Positions 18,977-28,327 of a stretch of 64,000 bases of DNA are shown here, in pieces. Both the position numbers and the translations under genes were made by a program. The notes under the pieces are model-generated. The model was not told the origin of the DNA, did no database searches, and worked only from the letters and a program-made list of their open reading frames with translations. This DNA comes from Flavobacteriaceae bacterium GF1 (GTDB taxonomy: Bacteria; Bacteroidota; Bacteroidia; Flavobacteriales; Flavobacteriaceae), in contig WNKP01000001.1 of the NCBI GenBank assembly GCA_009797885.1, positions 372,001 through 436,000 on the forward strand, given 5' to 3'. Position 1 is the stretch's first letter. Every line of letters starts with the position of its first letter.

Positions 18977-20973
18977 AACCATTCATTCCAATCCTCATTT
19001 CATTGCTTGTCGTCAACTTCACTTTTGCCCAGGAATTTACCTATGTTCCATTGGACAGCACCAAACAAAAATGGGGGGATTGGGACGAGCCCGAGTGGTT
19101 GCGCTATTTTGGCCTTGATGCCGGTGATGTATCCAATGATGGGTTATTGGATGTTGTTTCGGGCAGGTATGTCTATCACCAACCCCAGGATGGCAGTAGC
19201 CAACCCTGGACGCGTATTGTTCTTGATGATAACGTCGATGGCATCTTTATCATGGATGTTGATGGTGACGCCTATGCGGATATTATAGCCCAGGCACTGC
19301 CCAACCTCTACTGGTATGAAGCAATTGACCCTAAGGGAACACGATACCTTCGACGCAAAATTGCCGAAGTGCCCGCAACCTCACATGTAAACAGTCAAGG
19401 ATTCGAAAAAGCCCAGATCATTCCCGGGGGGAAGGAAGAACTGCTGATTGCCGGAGATGGCAATGTCTACCTGATTCCTATTCCAGAAAGTCCCCTTATC
19501 GAAAAATGGCCTACCCATTTGATCGGAAGCAATACTTCTGACGAGGGCATTGGAGTAGGCGATATTGACGGGGACGGGGACATGGATATTGCTTGTGGCA
19601 GACGTCCCGAGGGAGAAGGGGAACCCAAAATTTTGGTTTGGTTTGAAAACGAGGGCAAACACCATATTCCCTGGAAGGACCATTTTGTTGCAGAAACAGC
19701 GCATCCAATCGATCGGATAAAAGTTGGGGATTTGAACGCCGATGGTGTGGTTGAAATCATAGTTGCCGAAGAACGTTATCCGGGTTTGGAACCCGATAGT
19801 AAGGTGCTATGGTTTTCAAGAAGTACTTCCGACGATGTCTGGCACCCAAATACCCTGACCACCCAGTATTCCAGCAACAATTTGCAACTAATGGATATGG
19901 ACGGTGATGGCGATTTGGATATCCTTACTGCAGAGCATAAGGGCAAGCAACTGGAACTCCAACTTTGGTCCAATGACGGAGCGGGAACTTTTTCAAAAAC
20001 CGTATTGGATACCGGTAAGGAAAACCATTTGGGCGCCAAACCTTTTGATATGGACAATGATGGGGATCTGGATATCCTGGGATCGGCATGGGACAATTAC
20101 AGATGGATGCACCTTTGGATAAACCCTACCAAAAAGCCGGAAAAACGCCCTTCAGAACAAAAGTTACCTCCTTCCCCAAAAAAGGATAGTATCATCACTA
20201 CATACCAGGGCAAGGACCACTATGTTATCCAAACCAAAGGGGTTACCTACTATTATGACATTGCTGGGGGAGGATTTTCACGAATGATCGATCCCTATGG
20301 CAACGACTGGATTGCCTTTAAGCAACTTACTTCGGATTATCCACAGGGTGCTGCCGGGACATTTCGGGGACTGCCCAATCTGGTCTATAAAGGCCAGGAC
20401 AATGGTGCTGGTCATCCAGGCTTTGATCAATGTCATTCGTGGTTTGAAGATGGAATGCTCTACTCAGAATCCAAAAGCAAGCTGTGGAAGTGGCGTTGGA
20501 CGTTCCATGATACTTATGCGGAATTGGAGGTTTTGAAGACGGACCCTGACCGTAAGTATTGGTTTTTGTATGAAGGCACCCCTGGCGGCAAATTCAATCC
20601 AACAGGCTATTATTTCGGTTCCAACAGTGCTGGTCCATCAACAGAAATCCCGGATTTTTATAAGGACAAAGCACAATTTCAACCTTTACGGTGGACCTAC
20701 GTGGGGCTCAAAAACCTGGATATCACTTTTTTTATGCTTCACAACGCCCCTGATCTGGAAAAAGGGCTTCTTTCCTACCTGGGCAATAGTAAAGAGGGTA
20801 TGGATAGCAAGGATGGTATGACGGTTTTCGGTTTCGGGCGCGATGAAGAAACCAATCCATTGCTCTCTGGAAGGAATAAATTCATTATCGGCCTATATCC
20901 AAAAGAAATCAAGGACAAAAACCAGCATGAAGCCTTCTCCAAGTATTTGAACACAACCTTTATTGATAACTAA
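18973..20973 (+). CDS. Exported FG-GAP/VCBS repeat protein with unassigned C-terminal domain
   Basis: 666 aa. The signal peptide is residues 1-19 (TFAQ cleavage). From about 45 to 385 there are several FG-GAP/VCBS blades with calcium-type loops such as DVDGDAYADI, DIDGDGDMDI, DMDGDGDLDI and DMDNDGDLDI, giving a beta-propeller. A Pro/Lys-rich linker (about 390-405) leads to residues 410-666, a beta-rich, Trp/Tyr-rich region (YYYDIAGGGFSRMIDPYG, GLPNLVYKGQDNGAGHPGF) that I cannot assign. Carbohydrate binding is only a guess. It overlaps the lacI-type gene by 4 bases and is followed immediately by a second VCBS protein and two nucleoside hydrolases, so it belongs to the nucleoside locus. Confidence 0.85.
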   Translation: MKPFIPILISLLVVNFTFAQEFTYVPLDSTKQKWGDWDEPEWLRYFGLDAGDVSNDGLLDVVSGRYVYHQPQDGSSQPWTRIVLDDNVDGIFIMDVDGDAYADIIAQALPNLYWYEAIDPKGTRYLRRKIAEVPATSHVNSQGFEKAQIIPGGKEELLIAGDGNVYLIPIPESPLIEKWPTHLIGSNTSDEGIGVGDIDGDGDMDIACGRRPEGEGEPKILVWFENEGKHHIPWKDHFVAETAHPIDRIKVGDLNADGVVEIIVAEERYPGLEPDSKVLWFSRSTSDDVWHPNTLTTQYSSNNLQLMDMDGDGDLDILTAEHKGKQLELQLWSNDGAGTFSKTVLDTGKENHLGAKPFDMDNDGDLDILGSAWDNYRWMHLWINPTKKPEKRPSEQKLPPSPKKDSIITTYQGKDHYVIQTKGVTYYYDIAGGGFSRMIDPYGNDWIAFKQLTSDYPQGAAGTFRGLPNLVYKGQDNGAGHPGFDQCHSWFEDGMLYSESKSKLWKWRWTFHDTYAELEVLKTDPDRKYWFLYEGTPGGKFNPTGYYFGSNSAGPSTEIPDFYKDKAQFQPLRWTYVGLKNLDITFFMLHNAPDLEKGLLSYLGNSKEGMDSKDGMTVFGFGRDEETNPLLSGRNKFIIGLYPKEIKDKNQHEAFSKYLNTTFIDN

Positions 20974-22194
20974 ATGATGAGAACGACACTACAACTACTT
21001 ATTCCTGCACTTGTTTTAAGCGGAATAGGATGTAAGGAACCAAAGAAGACGCCCATTGATCTTGAAGCCAAGGAATCCAAAATCTTGGCCTTTAGGCAAA
21101 CCACCATTGCAGACTCGTTAACTTTTCTCTGGGCCCATGACCCCGTTGACCTCACAGGGGACGGTATCGCCGATCTACTTTTTATAGATAATAATGGATA
21201 CGGGGGAAAACTGGGATATTATCAGGGCCAAAAGGAGGAAGGACTTTGGACAAAAATCCTAATCGATATTCCGGAAGAACTCGCCATGGGGGATATTGAA
21301 GCCGCAGACATGGACAATGATGGGGATATTGATATTGTAGCGGCCCACCACAGTGGGGAATGGGAGGCAGCCAATGAGCCGTCGACACTATTTTGGTACG
21401 AAAACCCAAATTGGAAAGCCCATCCCATTGGGGAAGCCCCCAATTTTATCAAAGATGTGAGCATTGCGGATTTTAATGCTGATGGTAAAATGGACGTTGT
21501 CGTTTTATGTTTTGAAGTCAGCACCTTGCGCGTCTTTCAACAAAACGGTGCCGATGATTGGGAGTTGGTCCAAGAATATAAAAATTATGGAAACCTCCAT
21601 GAAGGAATGGACATTGGGGATGTCAATGGCGATGGCTTCATGGATATTGTGGCCGGGGCACATCTGTTCCATAGTCCGGGAAAGGATTTAAAATCTCCCT
21701 GGAAAGCAGAAAACATTGATGGGAAATGGAATGACCAAACCGGGGATTGGTCCAGAAACGGAACAAAAATTTTCCTGAGGGATTTGGATGGGGATACGAA
21801 AAGTGAAGTCTTTGTCAGTCATTCCGAGCGTGCCGGTTTTCCACTTTCCTACTATAAAAACAGTAATGGGCTGTGGAAGGAAATCATAATTGCCGATAGT
21901 ATCCCGGCCTGCCATACCCTTCAGGTCTTTGACTTTGATCTGGACGGTGATTTTGATGTATTGGCAGGGGTAAACAAATCCAGGGCGCAAGGACTGGGGT
22001 ACGACACTTTTCCCATTACCATTTTCCTATCCAATGAAAACCATTCCCAATGGGAAACCCTGGTGATTTCCGAGGAAGGCATCTATAACGGCCAAGTGGT
22101 GGATTACGATAACGATGGTGATATGGACATCTTTAGGTACCAAACCCATGATGCCGTTACCTACCAACTGTTTGAAAACACCCTAAACAATTGA
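20974..22194 (+). CDS. FG-GAP/VCBS repeat lipoprotein
   Basis: 406 aa lipoprotein (LVLSGIGCKEP lipobox). It starts directly after the stop codon of the previous gene. Most of the protein is FG-GAP/VCBS repeats with loops DLTGDGIADL, DMDNDGDIDI, DFNADGKMDV, DVNGDGFMDI, DFDLDGDFDV and DYDNDGDMDI. These predict a calcium-stabilised seven-blade propeller on the cell surface or in the periplasm. There is no catalytic motif. It is probably a binding or scaffold partner of the neighbouring exported proteins; the ligand is unknown. Confidence 0.87.
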   Translation: MMRTTLQLLIPALVLSGIGCKEPKKTPIDLEAKESKILAFRQTTIADSLTFLWAHDPVDLTGDGIADLLFIDNNGYGGKLGYYQGQKEEGLWTKILIDIPEELAMGDIEAADMDNDGDIDIVAAHHSGEWEAANEPSTLFWYENPNWKAHPIGEAPNFIKDVSIADFNADGKMDVVVLCFEVSTLRVFQQNGADDWELVQEYKNYGNLHEGMDIGDVNGDGFMDIVAGAHLFHSPGKDLKSPWKAENIDGKWNDQTGDWSRNGTKIFLRDLDGDTKSEVFVSHSERAGFPLSYYKNSNGLWKEIIIADSIPACHTLQVFDFDLDGDFDVLAGVNKSRAQGLGYDTFPITIFLSNENHSQWETLVISEEGIYNGQVVDYDNDGDMDIFRYQTHDAVTYQLFENTLNN

Positions 22195-22196
22195 CC

Positions 22197-23204
22197 ATGG
22201 AAAAACAGCGCACCTCTTCCCTATGGTTTTTAACTGGACTGTTTTTGGCATTTGCGTTTTATTCGTCCGCTCAAACCAAGATCATTTTTGATACGGATTT
22301 TGGGGGGGATGCAGACGATTTAGGGGCTTTGGCCATGCTTAACCATTTTCAGAACAAAGATGAAATCGATTTGTTGGCCGTCATGTGTTGGAGCACGGAA
22401 AAATATGCGGTCAGTGCCGTAGATGCCGTAAACACCTTTTATGGCAATCCAAACATTCCCATTGGGCGAAGGGCGGAAGATCCCCAGATTACCCATTGGA
22501 ACCACACCAAAGTGCTGGCCGATAACCTGGCGCACGACACTTCTTATCAAAACGCCACAGAAACTACAGCACTGTATCGAAAGCTCCTTGCGGAATCCAG
22601 GGACCAAAGCATCACCCTGGTTACCGTAGGTCCGCTATTGAATATCAAAAGACTTATTGATTCCAAGGCAGATAGCCATTCATCCCTTAGCGGTCTGGAC
22701 TTGATGTACACCAAAATCAAAGAGATGGTCATCATGGGTGGGCAATTCCCCACCGGGGAACGCAGGGAGTGGAATTTTGATGGAAACATGCTCGGTGTTA
22801 CCAAAGATATCCTGGGCAAACTTGGGGATATTCCGATTACCTTTTTGGGTTATGAATTGGGTGTGGACTTAAAAACCGGGGAAGTGTTCAATGATCTCCC
22901 CAAAGACAGTCCATTGTATCTCGGTTTTTATCATTTTAGCAAGTATGCCCCCTGGTTGAACCATCAATTCCAGGGAAAAATCTACGACAACTCCACCTAT
23001 GACCAAACCGCAGTGCTTTATGCGGTTAGGGATGGGGTTGGTGCGTACTGGACCCGAAGTGAAGGGGGAATATGTATCCCAGACGATGAAGGGCGTAATA
23101 CCTGGCAACCTTCCCCTACTTCAAAACACTCCTACCTGGTACTGAACTGGCCCAGGGAAAAAATGGAAATCGAAATCGAAAAATTTATGTTGGGCAAATT
23201 CTAA
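22197..23204 (+). CDS. Exported nucleoside hydrolase (IUNH family), copy 1
   Basis: 335 aa from the ATG at 22197; an in-frame TTG at 22191 overlaps the previous gene's stop and is less likely. Signal peptide residues 1-25 (AFYSSAQT). The calcium/ribose-binding Asp cluster is FDTDFGGDADDLGALAML, the DTDxGxDxDD form of the family, and VTVGPLLNI matches the second conserved block. It splits ribonucleosides into base and ribose, here outside the cytoplasm. Taken with rbsK and the permease on the other arm of the operator, it would feed ribose into the cell. Confidence 0.88.
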   Translation: MEKQRTSSLWFLTGLFLAFAFYSSAQTKIIFDTDFGGDADDLGALAMLNHFQNKDEIDLLAVMCWSTEKYAVSAVDAVNTFYGNPNIPIGRRAEDPQITHWNHTKVLADNLAHDTSYQNATETTALYRKLLAESRDQSITLVTVGPLLNIKRLIDSKADSHSSLSGLDLMYTKIKEMVIMGGQFPTGERREWNFDGNMLGVTKDILGKLGDIPITFLGYELGVDLKTGEVFNDLPKDSPLYLGFYHFSKYAPWLNHQFQGKIYDNSTYDQTAVLYAVRDGVGAYWTRSEGGICIPDDEGRNTWQPSPTSKHSYLVLNWPREKMEIEIEKFMLGKF

Positions 23205-23207
23205 ATC

Positions 23208-24518
23208 ATGAAAACAATCCATCTACTCATCATTTTGCTGGTATTCTCGACAAACGCACAGAAAAAAGTAATTCTTGATACGGACCCCTCCTTTGATCCT
23301 GACGATGTGGGTTGCATGGCCATGTTACAGACCATGGCCACTAAGGGCGAATGTGATATTTTGGCCATCATCAATTCTACCAATCAAAAAGAATCTGCGC
23401 TTTGTATCAGTGCCATCAACCAATTTTACAATCGGCCTGGAATTCCTGTCGGAGATTATAAAGGCTACGCTGAAAAGATCAATGCCACAGCAAAAACCTA
23501 TGACTATCACATTTCCAAAGACTACCCGAGACCCCACGAAAAATGGGAGGACATAATTGATGGTGTACAACTGTATCGGGAGATATTGGAAAGTGCCCAG
23601 GACACAAGCATTACCGTTATCATAGTGGGGACCATGCACAATTTTTACGGGCTTCTCAAATCCGGAGCTGATGAAATTAGTGCCAAAACCGGAAAACAAT
23701 TGGTTGCTGAGAAGGTGGCCCTGGTGTCGACCATGGGAGGAAACTTTCTCGACAACAAAGGATATGACCGCACCAATTGGGGTGGTTCGGAACACCTATG
23801 TTCCTATACGGACTGGTCGTGCTTAAATGCGGAGCGCAATTTGATGTGCCGTTATGTCATCGAGAATTGCCCTGCTCCCTTTATGGCATCCGGTTGGGAA
23901 AATGGCAACGGGGACTATTTTAATGCGAACAATGGCAATGTTATGACCGGACAAGGTTTAAAGGAACTCCCTGAAAATCATATTGCACGGGTAAGTTATG
24001 AGAAGCATTTCGAATATCGAGGAGGAGCTGAAAGCATCACAAGGCATAGCAATGACCAAATTGCATTGCACTACGCCATTCGTGGGGAAGGGGAAAATTA
24101 CAAAGCGTTTGCCCATGGTCAAATTACCTTGACCGAAAAAGGGGAATGTTCCTGGGACGATACCGTTGATAGAAAGCAAGGGCATATCCAAAAAAAGCGG
24201 GAAGACGAACTGATTGCACAGGAAATTGAAGCCTTAATGATGGGTGATGTACCTCAACTGGATAAGACCCCTCCAACCCCTCCAAAAAATATCGTATTGA
24301 TGAAAAGTAAGGGACAAAAAACATTGGTTTGGGAAGCATCCGAAGATCCGGACAAAGGGAGCTGGGTAGTTGCCTATAACATTTATAGGGATGGCGAATT
24401 TGTTCATCAGGCTTACGGAACCAAATATATTTTGAAAGATAGCGGTGGCAACTATGAAATTAGGGCGGTAAATGCCAGTGGAACCCTGAGTTCCTCTGCA
24501 TCCTATCAAGTGAACTAA
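23208..24518 (+). CDS. Exported nucleoside hydrolase-like protein with C-terminal Fn3-like extension, copy 2
   Basis: 436 aa, 3 bases after copy 1. Short signal peptide (LLVFSTNAQ). The Asp cluster reads LDTDPSFDPDDVGCMAML, so the Gly of DTDPG is Ser and the spacing resembles copy 1. Residues about 345-436 add a fibronectin-III-like beta domain (TPPTPPKNIVLMKSKGQKTL, then AYNIYRDGEFV), absent in copy 1 and usual for exported Bacteroidota enzymes. The two copies are clearly diverged and may differ in base preference. Last gene of the rightward operon. Confidence 0.85.
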   Translation: MKTIHLLIILLVFSTNAQKKVILDTDPSFDPDDVGCMAMLQTMATKGECDILAIINSTNQKESALCISAINQFYNRPGIPVGDYKGYAEKINATAKTYDYHISKDYPRPHEKWEDIIDGVQLYREILESAQDTSITVIIVGTMHNFYGLLKSGADEISAKTGKQLVAEKVALVSTMGGNFLDNKGYDRTNWGGSEHLCSYTDWSCLNAERNLMCRYVIENCPAPFMASGWENGNGDYFNANNGNVMTGQGLKELPENHIARVSYEKHFEYRGGAESITRHSNDQIALHYAIRGEGENYKAFAHGQITLTEKGECSWDDTVDRKQGHIQKKREDELIAQEIEALMMGDVPQLDKTPPTPPKNIVLMKSKGQKTLVWEASEDPDKGSWVVAYNIYRDGEFVHQAYGTKYILKDSGGNYEIRAVNASGTLSSSASYQVN

Positions 24519-24700
24519 GCCCGTATCCCATCAACAAGAACCGATATTAATAAGACGATTTTAAACTCGGAAATTAGCATTCGGGCATAAGGATATGGCG
24601 GTGGTTTTTTCATATGAGGACGGAAAATTTCATAGGTTCTATCCCATGCTCCCTTTACGTATGGGCTGTAAAAGTCTCCCGCCTATTAAAACGCCACTTT

Positions 24701-25582
24701 TTAAAGCACCTTTTTTATCCCCCAGAAATCACTTCGGAATTTTGTAGGCGTAGATCCTTTGATCCTTTTAAAGGTTCGGTTAAAATTGGCAATACTATGG
24801 AAACCGCAGGCATAGGCCACGGTAGAAATGCTGTCGTCACGTTCGATTAGCTGTCGGCAGGCATTGCCAATCCTAACATCATTAAGGTATTCCACAAAAG
24901 TTTTCCCCGTGTGTTTCTTGATAAACCTATTAAAGGAAACCGGGGTCATATTTGAAAAATCCGATAATTCCTTTAGTGTCAGTTTCCGGCTGTAGTTTTT
25001 TTCAATAAAAATATAGACTTTATCAAGTTTTTCATTATCCCGGCCATTTTCGAATTTTGCCATTGCCGTTGACAACAATACTTGATTTCTGGAAATGGCC
25101 AGGTCATATAATATGGACAACAATTCCGTAAAATAATCGAACCCGTCCAGTTTGGTAACATTGAGAAGTCGGGATTCAACATTTTGTATGGCCCGGCCGG
25201 AAAACACGATTCCCCTTCTCGATTTCTCCAACATCTTTTTAATGGGCCTCATAATACCGCGCATCAGCAAATTTTCAGGAAGCAACGTATTCTGGAACTG
25301 TACCGTAATCTCATGTATTTGTTTTGCTGAACAATTGTGTTGTTCCCAACAATGTTCCAAATTTGAACCGATCAGGACCAAATCCTTATTCCCAATTTCA
25401 GAAATGCTGTTTCCAACAACCCTTCTAAGACCCGCCCCATTTGAAATGTAGTTCAATTCAAATTCCGGATGGTAATGCAGGGGAAAATCAAATTTTTCCT
25501 TGGTCCTATCAAAAACCAAAAAACTGTCATGGGACCCCATTTGAATTATTTCCCGATGTGCCTCATTAGAAATTTTAGTCAT
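24701..25582 (-). CDS. AraC-family transcriptional regulator, likely of the mannan genes
   Basis: 293 aa. Residues about 25-110 form a cupin-type sensor (FPLHYHPEFELNYISNG, LVLIGSNLEHCW). Residues about 190-290 have the double helix-turn-helix of AraC proteins (LTLKELSDFSNMTPVSFNRF and ISTVAYACGFHSIANFNRTF), followed by KGSTPTKFR. It is divergent from the GH26 mannanase gene across 175 bp of AT-rich DNA, so it probably activates the mannan operon. It converges on the nucleoside operon; the 182 bp between them hold no clear terminator. Confidence 0.92.
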   Translation of the reverse strand: MTKISNEAHREIIQMGSHDSFLVFDRTKEKFDFPLHYHPEFELNYISNGAGLRRVVGNSISEIGNKDLVLIGSNLEHCWEQHNCSAKQIHEITVQFQNTLLPENLLMRGIMRPIKKMLEKSRRGIVFSGRAIQNVESRLLNVTKLDGFDYFTELLSILYDLAISRNQVLLSTAMAKFENGRDNEKLDKVYIFIEKNYSRKLTLKELSDFSNMTPVSFNRFIKKHTGKTFVEYLNDVRIGNACRQLIERDDSISTVAYACGFHSIANFNRTFKRIKGSTPTKFRSDFWGIKKVL

Positions 25583-25685
25583 ATACTACTATTTGTATGC
25601 CATCTTGATAATATATGCGCATTAATGTATAATAATATAGATTATTTTTGAATCTTAGTTTTACTTCAAAAAAAATTCAATTTTT

Positions 25686-25712
25686 ATGCATATCCATCAA
25701 TATCATGCAAAT
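25686..25712 (+). promoter_or_regulatory. Possible AraC-type direct repeat ahead of the mannan operon
   Basis: ATGCATAT at 25686-25693 and ATGCAAAT at 25705-25712, starts 19 bp apart, with a related palindromic ATGCGCAT at 25615-25622. Direct repeats about two helical turns apart suit AraC-family activators. A TATTTTTG at 25643-25650 looks like a -7 element but lacks a TTG at the right distance. Confidence 0.3.
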
Positions 25713-25757
25713 ATACTTTACATATTTTAAAACAATGCTAATTTCTTTTTTCTAAAA

Positions 25758-26888
25758 ATGGAAGCAAAACTCTTAAATGCAAATAAAAATGTATATTTTC
25801 TACTAATTGTTTGTTTTTTTATGTCTTGTAAAAGTTCTTTTGAAGTTTCTTCCAGGGAATTATCCCTTTCCGACAAGCAGGCTGACAACTCCACAAAACT
25901 TCTGATGGCCCGAATTCAGGAAATCCCAAAAATGGGTTATGCCTTTGGACACCAAGATGCAACGGCCTATGGCATGGGCTGGAAAAATGACGGGTCCATC
26001 TACAAAAGTGATGTGGCAGAAGTTTCCGGTGATTTTCCCGGTATTTATGGATTTGAAATTGGACATATTGAACTGGGTCATCAACAGAATCTCGATTCCG
26101 TCAATTTCGATCTAATGACCAAACTCATTCAAAAAGCCCATAAAACAGGCGGGATTGTTACCATTAGCTGGCATCCCAATAATCCCGTGACCAAAAAATC
26201 GGCCTGGGATCCCTCCCCGGCAGTTTCGGAAATTCTGGAAGGTGGCATCCTACACCCAAAATACCAAGCTTGGATTGCCCGGGTGGCCGACTTTATGAAC
26301 GGTCTCAAGACCAAAAAAGGAAAGCCCATCCCCATTGTGTTTCGGCCTTTTCACGAAATGAACGGCTCCTGGTTTTGGTGGGGGCATGGCAATTGTACCC
26401 CAGAAGAATTTCAATTACTTTGGCAACAGACCTATGCGCTATTGACCAACACCTACAAGGTTCACAACCTTCTGTACTGCTATTCCAGTGATGCAGTAAA
26501 AAATAGGGAAGAATACCTAAGGTTCTATCCCGGCGATGCCTACGTGGATATTTTGGGAATGGACCTCTATCACAAGGAATCAACCGCAGCCTATGAGGAA
26601 TTGTTGCAGGAAAACCTATCCCTTTTGGCAACAATCGGTAAGGAAAAGGGCAAACCCTATGCCATGACGGAAGGCGGGTTGAACAGGGTCACTGTTGAAA
26701 ACTGGTGGACAGACGTTCTCGATAAGAACATTGCGGACAAAGGGATTGCCTGGGCCCTGTTTTGGCGAAACGCCTGGCCCAACCACTATTTTGGGCCCTT
26801 TAAGGGGCAAAAAAGCAGTGAAAATTTCAAAAAGTTCAAAGCGTTGGACCATGTGCTCTTTTTATCCGAAGTCAAAAAAATACGTTGA
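25758..26888 (+). CDS. GH26 endo-beta-1,4-mannanase lipoprotein
   Basis: 376 aa with lipobox ending at C24 (CFFMSCKSS), so lipid-anchored and acting outside the cytoplasm. GH26 landmarks: GHQDATAYGMGW near the start, TISWHPNNP, the acid/base E200 in VFRPFHEMNGSWFWW, and the nucleophile E305 in AMTEGGLNR. Length fits a single catalytic domain. The enzyme cuts mannan or glucomannan to mannobiose-size products. It opens an operon (35 bp to the symporter) whose order matches the mannobiose pathway known from Bacteroides fragilis. Confidence 0.94.
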   Translation: MEAKLLNANKNVYFLLIVCFFMSCKSSFEVSSRELSLSDKQADNSTKLLMARIQEIPKMGYAFGHQDATAYGMGWKNDGSIYKSDVAEVSGDFPGIYGFEIGHIELGHQQNLDSVNFDLMTKLIQKAHKTGGIVTISWHPNNPVTKKSAWDPSPAVSEILEGGILHPKYQAWIARVADFMNGLKTKKGKPIPIVFRPFHEMNGSWFWWGHGNCTPEEFQLLWQQTYALLTNTYKVHNLLYCYSSDAVKNREEYLRFYPGDAYVDILGMDLYHKESTAAYEELLQENLSLLATIGKEKGKPYAMTEGGLNRVTVENWWTDVLDKNIADKGIAWALFWRNAWPNHYFGPFKGQKSSENFKKFKALDHVLFLSEVKKIR

Positions 26889-26923
26889 CCAATACGACAA
26901 CAACCCTACTTAAAACCTGACCA

Positions 26924-28315
26924 ATGGAAAAACTTCGATTACAAGAAAAAATGGGTTATGGATTGGGCGATTTTGCCTCTTCCATGTATTGGAAAATGTT
27001 CAGCGTATACCTGCTTTTCTTCTATACGGACGTTTTTGGCATCTCCGCTGCAGTCGTGGGGACCATGTTCCTGATCACCAGGGTTTTTGATGGCCTCAAT
27101 GATCCCCTTATGGGTATTTTGGCGGATAGGACCACCACCAAATGGGGAAAATTCAGGCCCTACTTATTATGGATGGCCATTCCTTTTGGCATTTTTGGGA
27201 TATTGCTGTTTACCACCCCGAATCTGGATGTTTCTGGGAAAATCATCTACGCCTATGTTATTTATTGTTCCATGATGATCGTGTATACCGCCGTCAATGT
27301 TCCCTATGCCTCATTATTGGGCGTGATGACCTCCGATCTAAAGGATAGGACATCATTGGCCTCCTTTCGATTCATCTTTGCTTTTGCCGGAAGTATTTTG
27401 GTGTTGGCCACCGCGGAACCTTTGGTGGAGTTCTTTGGGAAAGGGGGCGACCTGGGCAATCCGCAAAAAGGATGGCAATCCACCATGGCCATTTACAGCG
27501 TGTTGGCCGTCATCCTTTTTTATGGAACGTTTCGGTTGACCAAAGAACGTATCCAACCTCCAAAAGAACAAAAAACATCGCTTAAAAACGATTTAGGGGA
27601 CCTTGCGAAAAACAGGCCATGGTTCATTCTTTTGGGTGCGGGAATCTGTACCCTGATCTTCAATTCCATTAGGGACGGCTCCACCATCTATTATTTCAAG
27701 TATTACTTTGAGACACAGGATGCCCTTCAATTGCCCTTGCTCAATGTTCCGCTGACCTTTAGCACCCTTTATTTGGTGTTGGGGCAAGCGGCCAACATTG
27801 TGGGGGTGGTCATGGCAAAACCGGTTTCCGATAAAATTGGCAAAAAGCGCACCTTTATTATGGCCATGGCAACGGCAACCCTGCTCAGTATCATCTTTTA
27901 CTTTTTTAAGGCAGAACATGTGGTTTTGATTTTTGTATTCCAATTTCTCATCAGCATTTGTGCCGGTATCATCTTTCCCTTGCTGTGGTCCATGTATGCC
28001 GATATTGCGGATTACTCCGAATGGAAAACAGGACGACGTGCCACAGGATTGGTTTTCTCCTCTTCCTCCATGTCACAGAAAATGGGCTGGACCTTGGGGG
28101 GCGCTTTGACCGGGTGGATTTTGGCCTTCTATGGCTTTGAAGCCAATATGGAACAGACCGAAGCCGCCAAAACTGGTATTCGTATGATGATGAGCATCCT
28201 ACCTGCCATTGGAGCATTCTTATCGGCGGCCATTCTTATCTTTTACCAATTGGACGATACCTTTATGCAAAAAATAAACCAAGAACTCACCAAAAGGCGA
28301 GGGGAAAAAATATAA
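26924..28315 (+). CDS. GPH-family sugar:cation symporter, likely for mannobiose
   Basis: 463 aa with twelve predicted membrane helices. The N-terminus (EKMGYGLGDFASSMYWKMF) and the motif RVFDGLNDPLMGILADRT, followed by KWGKFRPYLLW, are those of the glycoside-pentoside-hexuronide family. It sits between the mannanase and GH130 genes (12 bp before the latter), as in the B. fragilis mannobiose cluster, so mannobiose import through the inner membrane is the best inference. There is no SusC/SusD pair for outer-membrane uptake in this locus. Confidence 0.92.
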   Translation: MEKLRLQEKMGYGLGDFASSMYWKMFSVYLLFFYTDVFGISAAVVGTMFLITRVFDGLNDPLMGILADRTTTKWGKFRPYLLWMAIPFGIFGILLFTTPNLDVSGKIIYAYVIYCSMMIVYTAVNVPYASLLGVMTSDLKDRTSLASFRFIFAFAGSILVLATAEPLVEFFGKGGDLGNPQKGWQSTMAIYSVLAVILFYGTFRLTKERIQPPKEQKTSLKNDLGDLAKNRPWFILLGAGICTLIFNSIRDGSTIYYFKYYFETQDALQLPLLNVPLTFSTLYLVLGQAANIVGVVMAKPVSDKIGKKRTFIMAMATATLLSIIFYFFKAEHVVLIFVFQFLISICAGIIFPLLWSMYADIADYSEWKTGRRATGLVFSSSSMSQKMGWTLGGALTGWILAFYGFEANMEQTEAAKTGIRMMMSILPAIGAFLSAAILIFYQLDDTFMQKINQELTKRRGEKI

Positions 28316-28327
28316 CCACCTAATCGT

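Noticed and set aside
23325-23795. 156-codon minus-strand frame opposite nucleoside hydrolase 2
   Set aside because: Covers the conserved Asp-cluster gene; no supported function.
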